DNA of 64,000 bases from CTSoil-043 sp963821235 (GTDB lineage Bacteria > Chloroflexota > Limnocylindria > Limnocylindrales > CSP1-4), in contig CAWGCS010000001.1 of assembly GCA_963821235.1 (NCBI GenBank), positions 806,001-870,000 on the forward strand. The letters are read 5' to 3'. The notes under the pieces are model-generated. The model worked only from the letters and a program-made list of their open reading frames with translations. It searched no databases and was not told the DNA's origin. Position numbers and translations under genes: made by a program. Below, piece after piece: positions 1 through 7,259 of this stretch (position 1 is the stretch's first letter; every line of letters starts with the position of its first letter).

Positions 1-187
1 TCAGGTCGAGGGACTGCACGAAGATCGCCGCGTGGAGCTGATCAATCAGCCCGAAGGCGTAGCTCCCGTCAGTGACTCGGGCACGCGCGAGCATGCGCGT
101 GCGTGCGTCAGCCCCAGTCTCGGCAGGCCCCAGACAGACGATGTACTCGTCGAGGCCAAACTCGCCTGGAATCGCGAGGATCTTCAT
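1..187 (-). CDS. Partial unknown protein coupled to the STAND ATPase gene
   Basis: The first 62 codons of an open frame run off the left edge. The protein begins MKILAIPGEFGLDEYIVC and I recognise no family. Its ATG overlaps the TGA of the upstream SMEK/STAND ATPase gene as ATGA, so the two are almost certainly one transcript and translationally coupled. Given the neighbour's defence-type architecture, this is a candidate partner or effector of the same system, but that is inference from position only. No stop occurs before the edge, so its full length is unknown. Base composition looks like the ATPase gene and less GC-rich than the rest of the window. Confidence 0.6.
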   Translation of the reverse strand, partial: MKILAIPGEFGLDEYIVCLGPAETGADARTRMLARARVTDGSYAFGLIDQLHAAIFVQSLDL

Positions 188-3006
188 CGTTCGGAAGCCC
201 CGAGACGCGCGAGGAATCGAGCGGCCTCGCGCCGGACCTCCGGGCCGCCGTCTGTCGCGTCCCGTTCGGCGGCGGCGGCATACGGCTGAAGGTCGCGCAT
301 CGAGCTCGACGCCCCTGAGAGCAATCTCCACAGGAAGGGCCGGTGCGCTTGAGGACCCTCCCTGAGGGCATCGCTCAAGAGGGCGAGAGCGTATTCGGGG
401 CGGGCATCCAGCAACTCTCCGAACACCGCCATGGCGCCCGAATCGAGAGTAGGGGTGGCATTCACCGGAGCCAGGATCAGGAGGAGCCGGAAGAGCAGGT
501 CCGCGCCCTCATGACGAGTCGGGTCGAGCCTGCCAAGCACCTTCTCCCGGACGAAGTCGCAGAAGCTACGTGCAAGGGCCTTCTGGCCGTACTGGCTCGC
601 GCCGAACGCCGGCGTGACAACGTCCACGAAGAAGGCGGGGCCGGCGTCCTGGACCACCCTCAGGAGCAGGCCGAGGTTCAGGACGGTGTCGTGCGAGGGG
701 TCCCACCGAACCGCCACCCTCCGGCAGAGGTCGATCGCTCGCGGGCCTCCGGCGCGAAGGGCGGCCTCCACGATCCGCTCGTCCTCGGCGTCCAGCTGGC
801 TCGGCGGGACGTCGAAGACGGCCTCGTCGTAGGCGTGCGCGTACCACGGGTCATTGCGATAGGTCGCCAAGAAGGATTCATTGGAAGGGTCCCGCGCGGC
901 GTAGAACAGAAAGCGCTGCAGACCTTCAGCACTCGGGGAGGTCGGCGGCTGCACTGCCAGCACCCGTCGGAACGCCTCGGCGTCCCGAGCGTGCACCGTC
1001 AGCAGATGCTCTGCGAGCAGGAAGTCGCGCATCTCGTCGAAGGTGAAGTTGAGGACCTCCCTGGGCTCGTCGAGTGCGGAGACGCGAGGCGTCAGGTCCT
1101 TTCTCAGGATCAGATCCTCGTCAAGCAGTGCCGTGAGTTCGCCATCGAGATCCGCCGGCACGACCTCACGGGGCACGTCGGCGAAATGCCCGCTTTCCAG
1201 CATGTGCTGAGCAAGGAGCCCGAGGACGCGACCGACCGCGGGCTTGCGAACCAGCGGTCGGACACCTGGCTGGCCCTCCGCCGTTCTCGCGGCGGCTTTC
1301 AGCTTTGTCGTGAGATACGTCTCGAAGATCTCACGCCGATAGCCGCTGTCCACGCGTGGCTGAACGTACTCGCGACCCCGGCCGCGGGCGCCATAGGCGT
1401 CGCAGAAGAAGCGCAGCAGAAGAACGTCACGCCTCAGCAGATCACGTACCCGCGGTGCAACCAGGCTCGGCTTTACCCGGAAGAAGCGGAAGTAGGTCGC
1501 GAGGAGCTCTCTGTGCTCGTCGTCGTCGAGTCGCTGGCCATGTGCCTCCGACACATGCAGCATGGGCCCGAGCCGTCCGGATAGGAGCTGTCCGAAGCGC
1601 TCTCTCAGGAACTCCGAACGGCACGTCATGAGGACCCGAACGTGCGAGAGGCGACTCAATTCCTCGAGCATGTGCTCGAGTTGCCCGGCGAACTCGCCGA
1701 TTCTCGGGTGCTCGTTGAGGCCGTCAATCACGAGCACGAATGGTTGCCGGCGCTGCTCACAGGTCTCCTCGAGGCTGCCTAGGGCCTCGGCCAGACTCGA
1801 CACGCCCGGCGGAAAGACCCGACGCCGCACTGCCTCGCCAAGATCGAGCTCCGGGCTGCGTGCCAACTCCCGCGCGGTCACGTACCCACAGGGGATGTCG
1901 TGGCGGAGGAGGAACCGCTCCGTGAAGTCGCAGACGAAGTTGGTCTTTCCCTGGCCCGCAGGGCCGGTGAGCAGGAAGAACGGCGCCGTCGAGCACCGCA
2001 ACTCCGCTCGACGATCTCCCAGCTCGAGCTGCAGGTGCCTCGCCTCCATCTCGATGAGGTACCGGGTCTCCTCCAGGACGTAGGCCCGGCCCGCATCGCC
2101 GTCGAGGCGAGTGTGGTCCTCCGCGGCCTCGCTGTATCGGACGAGTTCGTGCTCGAACGAGCGCAGTTCTTCCAGTAGCATCTCGGCTGCGTGGACGCTG
2201 TCCGTGAGGGTGTCGCCCGCCCACTCGGCATGAGCGCCCGGTCCCGCAATCGCCGGCACTGCGCTCTGCGCGGCAAGCCGGTTGAGGTCCGCGACAGGTT
2301 GGCGTGCGAACCAATCGGCAATGCGGCGCGAATAGAGGGCGGGGTGTCCGAAGCACCGAGCTTGGTACTTCGTGTTGCGGGCTTCCACGAAGACGTTCGG
2401 TATGTAGCGACCCGTTCTGCGCTCCTCCGCCAGCTGGACCTCGACTTCCGCGCGGAGATGGGGCAGCAGTTGGACGGGCGCCACTCCTCGCACAAGCGAG
2501 CTGAGCTCGACATCGATCGCGGTGATGTCCTCGAGTGGAAGGTTCTCTATCCGGGCGAGGAGATCGGAGATGGCGAGGATGTCCGCGTCCGGCGCGAACG
2601 CGAAATGGCCCTCGGTCTTGCCCGCCCAGGTCGCGCGGGTCGTTCTCCTGTGGGCGGGCTTGGTGTGAGCGATGAGCGCCACAACAAGATGCGTGACGGG
2701 GAGGTTCGCCCCGACAAGAACGTCGATGGTGTCAGTGACCTTGGCTGCCGATCCGTCGGCGGTTACCTGGACGCCGAGCCCGGAGGCAGGATCGAAGAGG
2801 TCGATCCCCGGGAAGTTGGCGGCAGCAACGTTGGTATTCGACAGGCCCGGAGCAGCGAAGACACGCCGCAGAACCGGCAGATAGATGTGCTCGGCGAGCT
2901 TGTTGCGCGAGAGCAATCCGGCCGCGGCTTCACTCTGAACCTGATGGGACAGCGTCGTCAGCGAGTCGCTGATGCTGTACATCGCATTCAGCAAGTTGTT
3001 CGCCAT
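184..3006 (-). CDS. SMEK-domain STAND/NACHT-like ATPase, probable anti-phage defence protein
   Basis: A 940-residue protein. Residues about 1-110 match my recollection of the SMEK domain, a restriction-endonuclease-like module: FPGIDLFD around 65-72, then VQVTADGSAAK at about 79-89, resembling a D...(E/Q)xK nuclease core. A P-loop follows with Walker A GPAGQGKT at about 348-355, Walker B VLVIDGLNE at about 424-432 and a sensor-like TCRSEF near 461. The C-terminal third is helical and Leu/Ala-rich, consistent with a repeat sensor. This nuclease-STAND-repeat order is that of Avs-like defence NTPases, where sensing a phage molecule drives oligomerisation and nuclease activation; that role is inferred here. 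It is coupled downstream to a truncated gene and flanked upstream by a broken tRNA. Codon use looks less GC-biased than its neighbours, suggesting transfer. Confidence 0.8.
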   Translation of the reverse strand: MANNLLNAMYSISDSLTTLSHQVQSEAAAGLLSRNKLAEHIYLPVLRRVFAAPGLSNTNVAAANFPGIDLFDPASGLGVQVTADGSAAKVTDTIDVLVGANLPVTHLVVALIAHTKPAHRRTTRATWAGKTEGHFAFAPDADILAISDLLARIENLPLEDITAIDVELSSLVRGVAPVQLLPHLRAEVEVQLAEERRTGRYIPNVFVEARNTKYQARCFGHPALYSRRIADWFARQPVADLNRLAAQSAVPAIAGPGAHAEWAGDTLTDSVHAAEMLLEELRSFEHELVRYSEAAEDHTRLDGDAGRAYVLEETRYLIEMEARHLQLELGDRRAELRCSTAPFFLLTGPAGQGKTNFVCDFTERFLLRHDIPCGYVTARELARSPELDLGEAVRRRVFPPGVSSLAEALGSLEETCEQRRQPFVLVIDGLNEHPRIGEFAGQLEHMLEELSRLSHVRVLMTCRSEFLRERFGQLLSGRLGPMLHVSEAHGQRLDDDEHRELLATYFRFFRVKPSLVAPRVRDLLRRDVLLLRFFCDAYGARGRGREYVQPRVDSGYRREIFETYLTTKLKAAARTAEGQPGVRPLVRKPAVGRVLGLLAQHMLESGHFADVPREVVPADLDGELTALLDEDLILRKDLTPRVSALDEPREVLNFTFDEMRDFLLAEHLLTVHARDAEAFRRVLAVQPPTSPSAEGLQRFLFYAARDPSNESFLATYRNDPWYAHAYDEAVFDVPPSQLDAEDERIVEAALRAGGPRAIDLCRRVAVRWDPSHDTVLNLGLLLRVVQDAGPAFFVDVVTPAFGASQYGQKALARSFCDFVREKVLGRLDPTRHEGADLLFRLLLILAPVNATPTLDSGAMAVFGELLDARPEYALALLSDALREGPQAHRPFLWRLLSGASSSMRDLQPYAAAAERDATDGGPEVRREAARFLARLGASER

Positions 3007-3242
3007 CCCCGGCCCAGCCTCTTCGCCCTACCCTGTGGCAATCAGCACATGCACGAGCCCAATCGCACGGGGACGCAGCGGCAGCCCGAAGCAGGGCCAC
3101 TGAGAGTGTAGCCGAGGCGTCTCGGGCCGATCCCTGACCTGGCCGCCCTCCACCGAGAATGGGCCACGCCCCAATCGCTAGGGCTGCGTTGTGGCAATCG
3201 CGCGCAGGATCACGCGGGCGGGTCTGGATCCCGGCACGGCTA
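3007..3242. other. Intergenic DNA between the defence gene and the tRNA remnant
   Basis: No convincing gene is visible. The 10-base word TGTGGCAATC occurs at 3034-3043 and again at 3190-3199 as a direct repeat, too short to call an attachment site. The stretch must hold the promoter of the STAND ATPase gene, but I see no clear -35/-10 pair. A purine-rich AGAGG lies about 10 bases before its ATG and may serve as a ribosome binding site. Confidence 0.4.
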
Positions 3243-3298
3243 GAGCGTAGAACTCCGCCCGTTTCGCTCGGGGGCCCACTCGGGCGGCCACTACGCTC
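3243..3298. terminator. Large imperfect hairpin abutting the tRNA remnant
   Basis: The outer arms GAGCGTAG (3243-3250) and CTACGCTC (3291-3298) pair perfectly, and the inner arms CCGCCCG (3255-3261) and CGGGCGG (3281-3287) extend the stem. It begins just 3' of the tRNA 5' half on the minus strand and replaces the sequence where the tRNA 3' half should be. It could be a terminator, or the fold of an inserted element end. No U-tract follows on either strand. Confidence 0.45.
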
Positions 3299-3302
3299 AG
3301 GC

Positions 3303-3348
3303 GGTCAGGCTCTGGAGGCCGACGCTCTATCCACTGAGCTACAGGCGC
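3303..3348 (-). pseudogene. tRNA-Arg-like 5' half (broken tRNA gene)
   Basis: Read on the minus strand, this has a 7-base acceptor arm starting GCGCCTG, a proper D-arm (GCTC...GAGC) and an anticodon arm with loop CTCCAGA. The layout and the GGATAGAGCGTCGGCCTCC stretch are typical of bacterial tRNA-Arg(CCG), but the anticodon reads CCA, the 3' strand of the stem is GCCTG instead of a full complement, and the T-arm and acceptor 3' strand are missing. The sequence that follows is an unrelated hairpin. I read it as a tRNA gene truncated by an insertion or deletion, not a functional tRNA-Trp. It marks the boundary between the defence segment and the molybdate genes. Confidence 0.6.
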
Positions 3349-3403
3349 GCGAGGAGCCCGGCGTTCCGATCGCCGTCGCCGGGCCGCCATGATACCGCAG
3401 GGC

Positions 3404-4276
3404 TCAGGCGATGCCCCGCGTGTCGAGCACCCGTCCCCAGTGGAAGACGCGCACCGCGACGAGGACGCTGAACGCGGCCGCGACGAGGATCGCCGCCGCG
3501 GCGATCGACGCGTCGAGGTCGCCGCCCTGGAACTCGGCATAGACGACCAGCGGCAGGGTCTGCGTCCGCCCGGCGACGTTGCCGGCGAACATGATCGTCG
3601 CCCCGAACTCGCCGAGCGATCGAGCCCAGCTCATCACCAGGCCTGCCGCCAGGCCGGCTCCGGCCAGCGGGACCGTGATCGCCCGGAACAGCTGGCGCTC
3701 GGAGGCGCCGTCCACCCGCGCGGCGTCCTCGAGGTCCCGATCGACGCCGGCGAGGCCCGTCCGGGCCGAGCGAATGAAGAAGGGCGCTGCCACGAAGGTC
3801 TGGGCGAGGATCACGGCGACCGTCGTGAACGGGACCGACACGCCTAGCAGGTCGATGGGCGTGGCGAGCAGGCCCCGCCGTCCGAAGACCAGGAGGAGGG
3901 CGAGCCCGGCGACGGACGGCGGCAGGACGATGGGCAGGTCGACGACGGCCTCGAGCAGGCCCTTGCCCCGGAAGCTCCGCCGGGCGAGCACGAAGGCGAG
4001 CGGCAGGCCGAGCGCGACGGTGATCGTGAGGCTGACGGCCGTCGTGAGCAGGCTCAGCCACAGGGCATCGAGGACGGCCGGTGAGACGATGGCGCCGCCG
4101 AGCGACCCGTCGAGAAGCGCTCGCCCGACGAGGGTGAGGACCGGCAGCCCCAGGAAGAGGGCGAAGAGGCCGGCGACCGCCACGAGCGAGCCTTCGCCCC
4201 AGCCGTGACGCGCCGTCGAGCGCCGCATCGACCGGCTGCCAGCGGCGCTCCGGGCAGCTGCGCCGTCCTCGATCAC
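3404..4276 (-). CDS. modB: Molybdate ABC transporter permease ModB
   Basis: A permease of about 290 residues with five to six hydrophobic helices and the binding-protein-dependent EAA loop (ARVDGASERQLFRAITVPLA), the docking site for the ATPase. It moves molybdate (or tungstate) across the cytoplasmic membrane from ModA. The chosen GTG start overlaps the modA stop as GTGA, implying coupling; an in-frame ATG at 4228 would give a protein 16 residues shorter and equally family-like. The expected ATPase gene modC does not follow: downstream come only the tRNA remnant and the defence gene. Confidence 0.85.
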   Translation of the reverse strand: MIEDGAAARSAAGSRSMRRSTARHGWGEGSLVAVAGLFALFLGLPVLTLVGRALLDGSLGGAIVSPAVLDALWLSLLTTAVSLTITVALGLPLAFVLARRSFRGKGLLEAVVDLPIVLPPSVAGLALLLVFGRRGLLATPIDLLGVSVPFTTVAVILAQTFVAAPFFIRSARTGLAGVDRDLEDAARVDGASERQLFRAITVPLAGAGLAAGLVMSWARSLGEFGATIMFAGNVAGRTQTLPLVVYAEFQGGDLDASIAAAAILVAAAFSVLVAVRVFHWGRVLDTRGIA

Positions 4277-5118
4277 GACGGTGGCAGGAATCCGAAGCCG
4301 GCCAGGATCGCCTGGCCGTCGGGCCCGGCGAACCAGGTGAGGAACGCCCGCCCGGCCGCGACGTTGGGGGACGCTCTGACGACGACGCCGGCGTACGTGG
4401 CCGGAACGTTGGCCCCATCCGGCACTTCGATCGTGGCCACCGCCGTGGCCACCGCCGCATCGGTGACGTAGACGATCCCGGCATCGCCCTCGCCGAGCTC
4501 GACCTTGGCGACGACTGCCTTGACGTTGTCCTCCTTCGAGACGACGTTCGCGGCGTACCCGGCGGCGAAGTCCGCCGGGTAGCCGGCCTCCGAGGCGAGG
4601 TTCGCGATCAGCTTGGTCGCATACTTCGTGATCGGGACCTCGTCGCCCGCGGCGATCAGCTTGACCCCGGGCCTGGCGAGATCGGCCGGCGACTGGATCC
4701 CGGCCGGGTTGTCGGCGGGCACGATGACCGTCAGCTCGTTGCCGGCAAAGACGACGGCGTCCCCATCGGCGAGGCCCGCGTCGACGAGCTTCTGGGGATT
4801 CGCCGTGTCGGCCGACAGGAAGACGTCGGCGGGAGCGCCCTGCTCGATCTGCGTCTCGAGGGCGGCCGAGGAGTCGGTCGAGATCGTCAGGGTCGTCCCG
4901 GGGAAGGCCGCCTCGTAGGCGGGCTTCGCCTTCTCCAGGACGCCCTTGAGCGATGCGGCACCGTAGATGGTGAGATCGGCGGCGGGCGCGCCCGAGGGCG
5001 ACGCGGTCGGGGGCGCGGAGCTCGAGCCCGGCGCGCTGGCCGGCGGGCTGGCGCTGCCCGAGCACGCCATGAGCACGAGGGCGAGGAGGGCGACCAGCGC
5101 GGCGAGCCGGGATCTCAC
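4273..5118 (-). CDS. modA: Molybdate-binding lipoprotein ModA
   Basis: A 281-residue periplasmic-type binding protein. The signal peptide ends in a lipobox (LVLMAC), followed by a Ser/Ala/Pro-rich linker and then the ModA fold, with the oxyanion-site pattern LTIYGAASLKGVLEK, STDSSAALETQIEQGAPADV and later YVTDAAV. It captures molybdate outside the membrane and delivers it to ModB. The GTG start overlaps the TGA of the HTH-Mop regulator gene as GTGA, and its own TGA overlaps the modB start, so the three genes form one coupled operon. Confidence 0.92.
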   Translation of the reverse strand: MRSRLAALVALLALVLMACSGSASPPASAPGSSSAPPTASPSGAPAADLTIYGAASLKGVLEKAKPAYEAAFPGTTLTISTDSSAALETQIEQGAPADVFLSADTANPQKLVDAGLADGDAVVFAGNELTVIVPADNPAGIQSPADLARPGVKLIAAGDEVPITKYATKLIANLASEAGYPADFAAGYAANVVSKEDNVKAVVAKVELGEGDAGIVYVTDAAVATAVATIEVPDGANVPATYAGVVVRASPNVAAGRAFLTWFAGPDGQAILAGFGFLPPS

Positions 5119-5552
5119 GAGCGCGGCTCCTTCGGTGACGGGATCTCGACGATGACGTTGGTCGCCTTGACGACGCAGACCGCCTCGTCGCCCACCTTCA
5201 GGTCGAGCTCCTCGACCGCCTCGGCCGTCATCAGGCTGACCAGCCGGTGCGGCCCGGCGATCACCTCGACGACGGCGGCGACGTGGTCGCGCTCGATCCT
5301 GGTGACGATTCCCGCGAAGCGGTTGCGGGCCGACTGGGCGACGATCGGACGGTCGGTGGACGACTTCCGGCGCTCGTCGAGGAGGCGGGCGACCTCGTCG
5401 ACCTCGACCAGGCGCTGGCCGCCGTCGGACCTGGCCATCCGCAGCCGGCCTTCGGTCTCCCATCGCCGCAGGGTCTCGACGGAGACGCCGAGCATCTCGG
5501 CGGCCTGGCCCACCCGGAGGTGGGAGGCGACGCTGTCATGGGTCCTCATCAT
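5115..5552 (-). CDS. MerR/excisionase-type HTH plus Mop (TOBE) domain regulator
   Basis: About 145 residues. Residues about 10-60 form a helix-turn-helix of the MerR/excisionase kind (LRVGQAAEMLGVSVETLRRW), and residues about 75-140 form a single Mop/TOBE molybdate-binding domain (NRFAGIVTRIERDHVAAVV ... VVKATNVIVEI). It heads the modA-modB operon and is presumably a molybdate-responsive regulator acting like ModE but with a different DNA-binding domain. The start is uncertain: ATG codons at 5552 and 5549 are adjacent, without a clear Shine-Dalgarno, and an upstream in-frame ATG at 5594 exists. Confidence 0.85.
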   Translation of the reverse strand: MMRTHDSVASHLRVGQAAEMLGVSVETLRRWETEGRLRMARSDGGQRLVEVDEVARLLDERRKSSTDRPIVAQSARNRFAGIVTRIERDHVAAVVEVIAGPHRLVSLMTAEAVEELDLKVGDEAVCVVKATNVIVEIPSPKEPRS

Positions 5553-5986
5553 ACCGAGGAAGCATGCCACGCCAGAGGAAGAATGTCTATGCACTCAGGG
5601 CAGATGCGTTAGGTATGTGGCTGGGCGTGGGGAGGCCGGCCGGCGTCGGCGCCACGCCGCCGGGGCGCGCCGCCGCGCCCGTGCGCCATCGCGGAAAAGG
5701 TCGAAGCGGCCCCCGGAGGAGCCGCTTCGATTGCTGTCCCGGTGAAGCGGGCCCGTTGCCGGACCACTTCTGCCGCGTTACAAGGGCATCTATCACGCCG
5801 GCTGCACCGGCTACCCTGACCCTACCTACCCATGACCTTGCAACTGGGGCAGCGGTCGCTCGCGCGACTTGGGCGAGTGTAGCCGACCACGACTGCGGAC
5901 TCAAGGGTTTCCGCGGGTTTCGTGGTTAATAATCCGCAACCTTCACGCCGCTGCAGCGCGGCCTCGAGCGGCACCGAGGGTGTCGG
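5553..5986. other. Long intergenic region with one strong hairpin
   Basis: About 430 bases lie between the mod operon start and the cyclophilin stop, with no credible gene. The only clear structure is the hairpin at 5701-5730. The AT-richer spot TTAATAATCC near 5926-5935 stands out from the background. A molybdenum-cofactor riboswitch would be expected on the mod side, but I could not recognise its consensus. Confidence 0.35.
5701..5730 (-). terminator. Hairpin, probable terminator of the cyclophilin operon
   Basis: The perfect 10-bp arms TCGAAGCGGC and GCCGCTTCGA enclose a 10-base loop. On the minus strand it is followed by CCTTTTCC, a short T-run, so it best fits a terminator for transcripts coming from the cyclophilin-threonine aldolase operon about 260 bases upstream. 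It would also insulate the mod operon. Confidence 0.5.
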
Positions 5987-6490
5987 TTAGTCCTCGTTGA
6001 CGGTCACGGCCGTCATGTGGACGGGCTGCTGAGGGAAGTCGCGGCTGTCCCGAGGAGCGGTCGCGATCGCGTCGACGACCTCCATCCCGGAGAGCACCTT
6101 CCCGAAGACCGTGTAGCTCTTCGGCAGCTTGCCCCGCAGGTCGGCATGGCAGATGAAGAACTGCGAGCCGTTGGTGTTCGGGCCGGCGTTGGCCATGGCG
6201 AGGGCGCCCCGCTCGTAGTCGCCGCTGAAGGGCTCGTCGGCGAAGCGATAGCCCGGGCCGCCTTGGCCGACCCGGTCCTTCCGGCGCACCTCGCCCTTCT
6301 CGTCGACGCGGCCGTGCTCGCCGTCGCCGCCCTGGATCACGAAGCCGGGGATGACGCGGTGGAAGATGACTCCGTCGTAGAACCCCTCCCTGGCCAGCTT
6401 GACGAAGTTGGACGCGGCCTTGGGGGCGTCGGCATCGGCCAGCTCGACGACGATGTCGCCGGCCGTGGTGGCGATCGTGGCGGTGGTCAC
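5987..6490 (-). CDS. Cytoplasmic cyclophilin-type peptidyl-prolyl isomerase
   Basis: A 167-residue single-domain cyclophilin with no signal peptide. Diagnostic motifs are FHRVIPGFVIQGGD, MANAGPNTNGSQFFI and YTVFGKVLSGMEVVDAI; the catalytic Arg sits in FHRV. It speeds cis-trans isomerisation of proline peptide bonds during folding. The start is a GTG preceded by AGGAGG at a good spacing. It is last in a run of four same-strand genes and follows a secreted paralogue, so one copy probably serves the cytoplasm and the other the cell surface. Confidence 0.93.
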   Translation of the reverse strand: MTTATIATTAGDIVVELADADAPKAASNFVKLAREGFYDGVIFHRVIPGFVIQGGDGEHGRVDEKGEVRRKDRVGQGGPGYRFADEPFSGDYERGALAMANAGPNTNGSQFFICHADLRGKLPKSYTVFGKVLSGMEVVDAIATAPRDSRDFPQQPVHMTAVTVNED

Positions 6491-6548
6491 GTGGTCCTCC
6501 TGGGATTGCGGGCGATGGCGGCGAGGCGCGCCGGGCGCGAGGCGTTCG

Positions 6549-7259
6549 TCACGGTCGGGAGACGGTCGCCGCGGTGATCGCGACGGGCTCGAGGGCCTCG
6601 TTGGCCGGCGGGCCGGAGTTCGGCATCGCCGCGATCGCGTCGACGACGTCCATGCCGGAGGTCACGGTGCCCAGGATCGCGTAGGTGTTGGCCGATTCGA
6701 GGGCGCTCTTGGCCTGGTCGTCGAGGACGATGAAGAACTGGCTGCCCTGGGAGTTCGGCTCGGGGGTCCGGGCCATCGCCACCGTGCCCCGTCCGTATGG
6801 CGTGGTGACCGGGTCGTCGGTGATGGTGTAGCCGGGGCCACCGGTCCCGACCTGGGCGGGGTCGATGGCCGGCATCCGGCCGAACTCGCCGTCGCCGCCC
6901 TGGATCACGAAGCCCGGCACGAGGCGGTGGAAGACGACGCCGTCGTAGAAGCCACACTCGGCAAGGGCCACGAAGTTGCCGGTCGCATTCGGCGCCAGCG
7001 AGCCCTTCACCTCGACGACGATCTGGCCCTTCTCCGTCTCGAACGTCACCGTCGCCGTCGCGTCGGCCGCCAGCGGGGCCGGAGGGCTCGCCGGGCAGCC
7101 GGCGGGGATCCCGCCGGCGGGCGAGCTGGAGGGCGCCTCGCTCTTCGCGCCGCCGGGCGGCAGGATCGGGCTGGCGGTCGCCCCGCCGGAGCAGGCGACG
7201 GCGACGAGGGCGACGGTCGCGGCCAGGACGGCGAGCGGACGGGAGAAGGAACGGGTCAT
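6549..7259 (-). CDS. Lipoprotein cyclophilin-type peptidyl-prolyl isomerase
   Basis: A 236-residue protein with a signal peptide ending in lipobox LVAVAC, a low-complexity Ser/Pro/Ala linker to about residue 70, then a cyclophilin domain (FHRLVPGFVIQGGD, EPNSQGSQFFIV, YAILGTVTSGMDVVDAI). It probably assists folding of exported proteins outside the membrane. Its ATG overlaps the stop of the HisA-like gene as ATGA, showing translational coupling. It is paralogous to the next gene downstream, which lacks the signal peptide. Confidence 0.92.
   Translation of the reverse strand: MTRSFSRPLAVLAATVALVAVACSGGATASPILPPGGAKSEAPSSSPAGGIPAGCPASPPAPLAADATATVTFETEKGQIVVEVKGSLAPNATGNFVALAECGFYDGVVFHRLVPGFVIQGGDGEFGRMPAIDPAQVGTGGPGYTITDDPVTTPYGRGTVAMARTPEPNSQGSQFFIVLDDQAKSALESANTYAILGTVTSGMDVVDAIAAMPNSGPPANEALEPVAITAATVSRP

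Noticed and set aside
343..1584. Long open frame on the plus strand opposite the STAND ATPase
   Set aside because: It is antisense to a well-supported protein, has no recognisable motif, and such mirror frames are expected at this GC content.
3034..3199. Direct repeat TGTGGCAATC as an attachment-site pair
   Set aside because: Only 10 bases, not linked to the tRNA end and with no integrase gene in view.
3303..3348. A functional tRNA-Trp (CCA anticodon)
   Set aside because: The anticodon stem has a mismatch, and no T-arm or acceptor 3' strand follows; the body sequence is that of tRNA-Arg.
5587..5904. 105-codon minus-strand frame between the mod and cyclophilin genes
   Set aside because: It spans the perfect hairpin at 5701-5730, has no ribosome site and shows no protein-like pattern.
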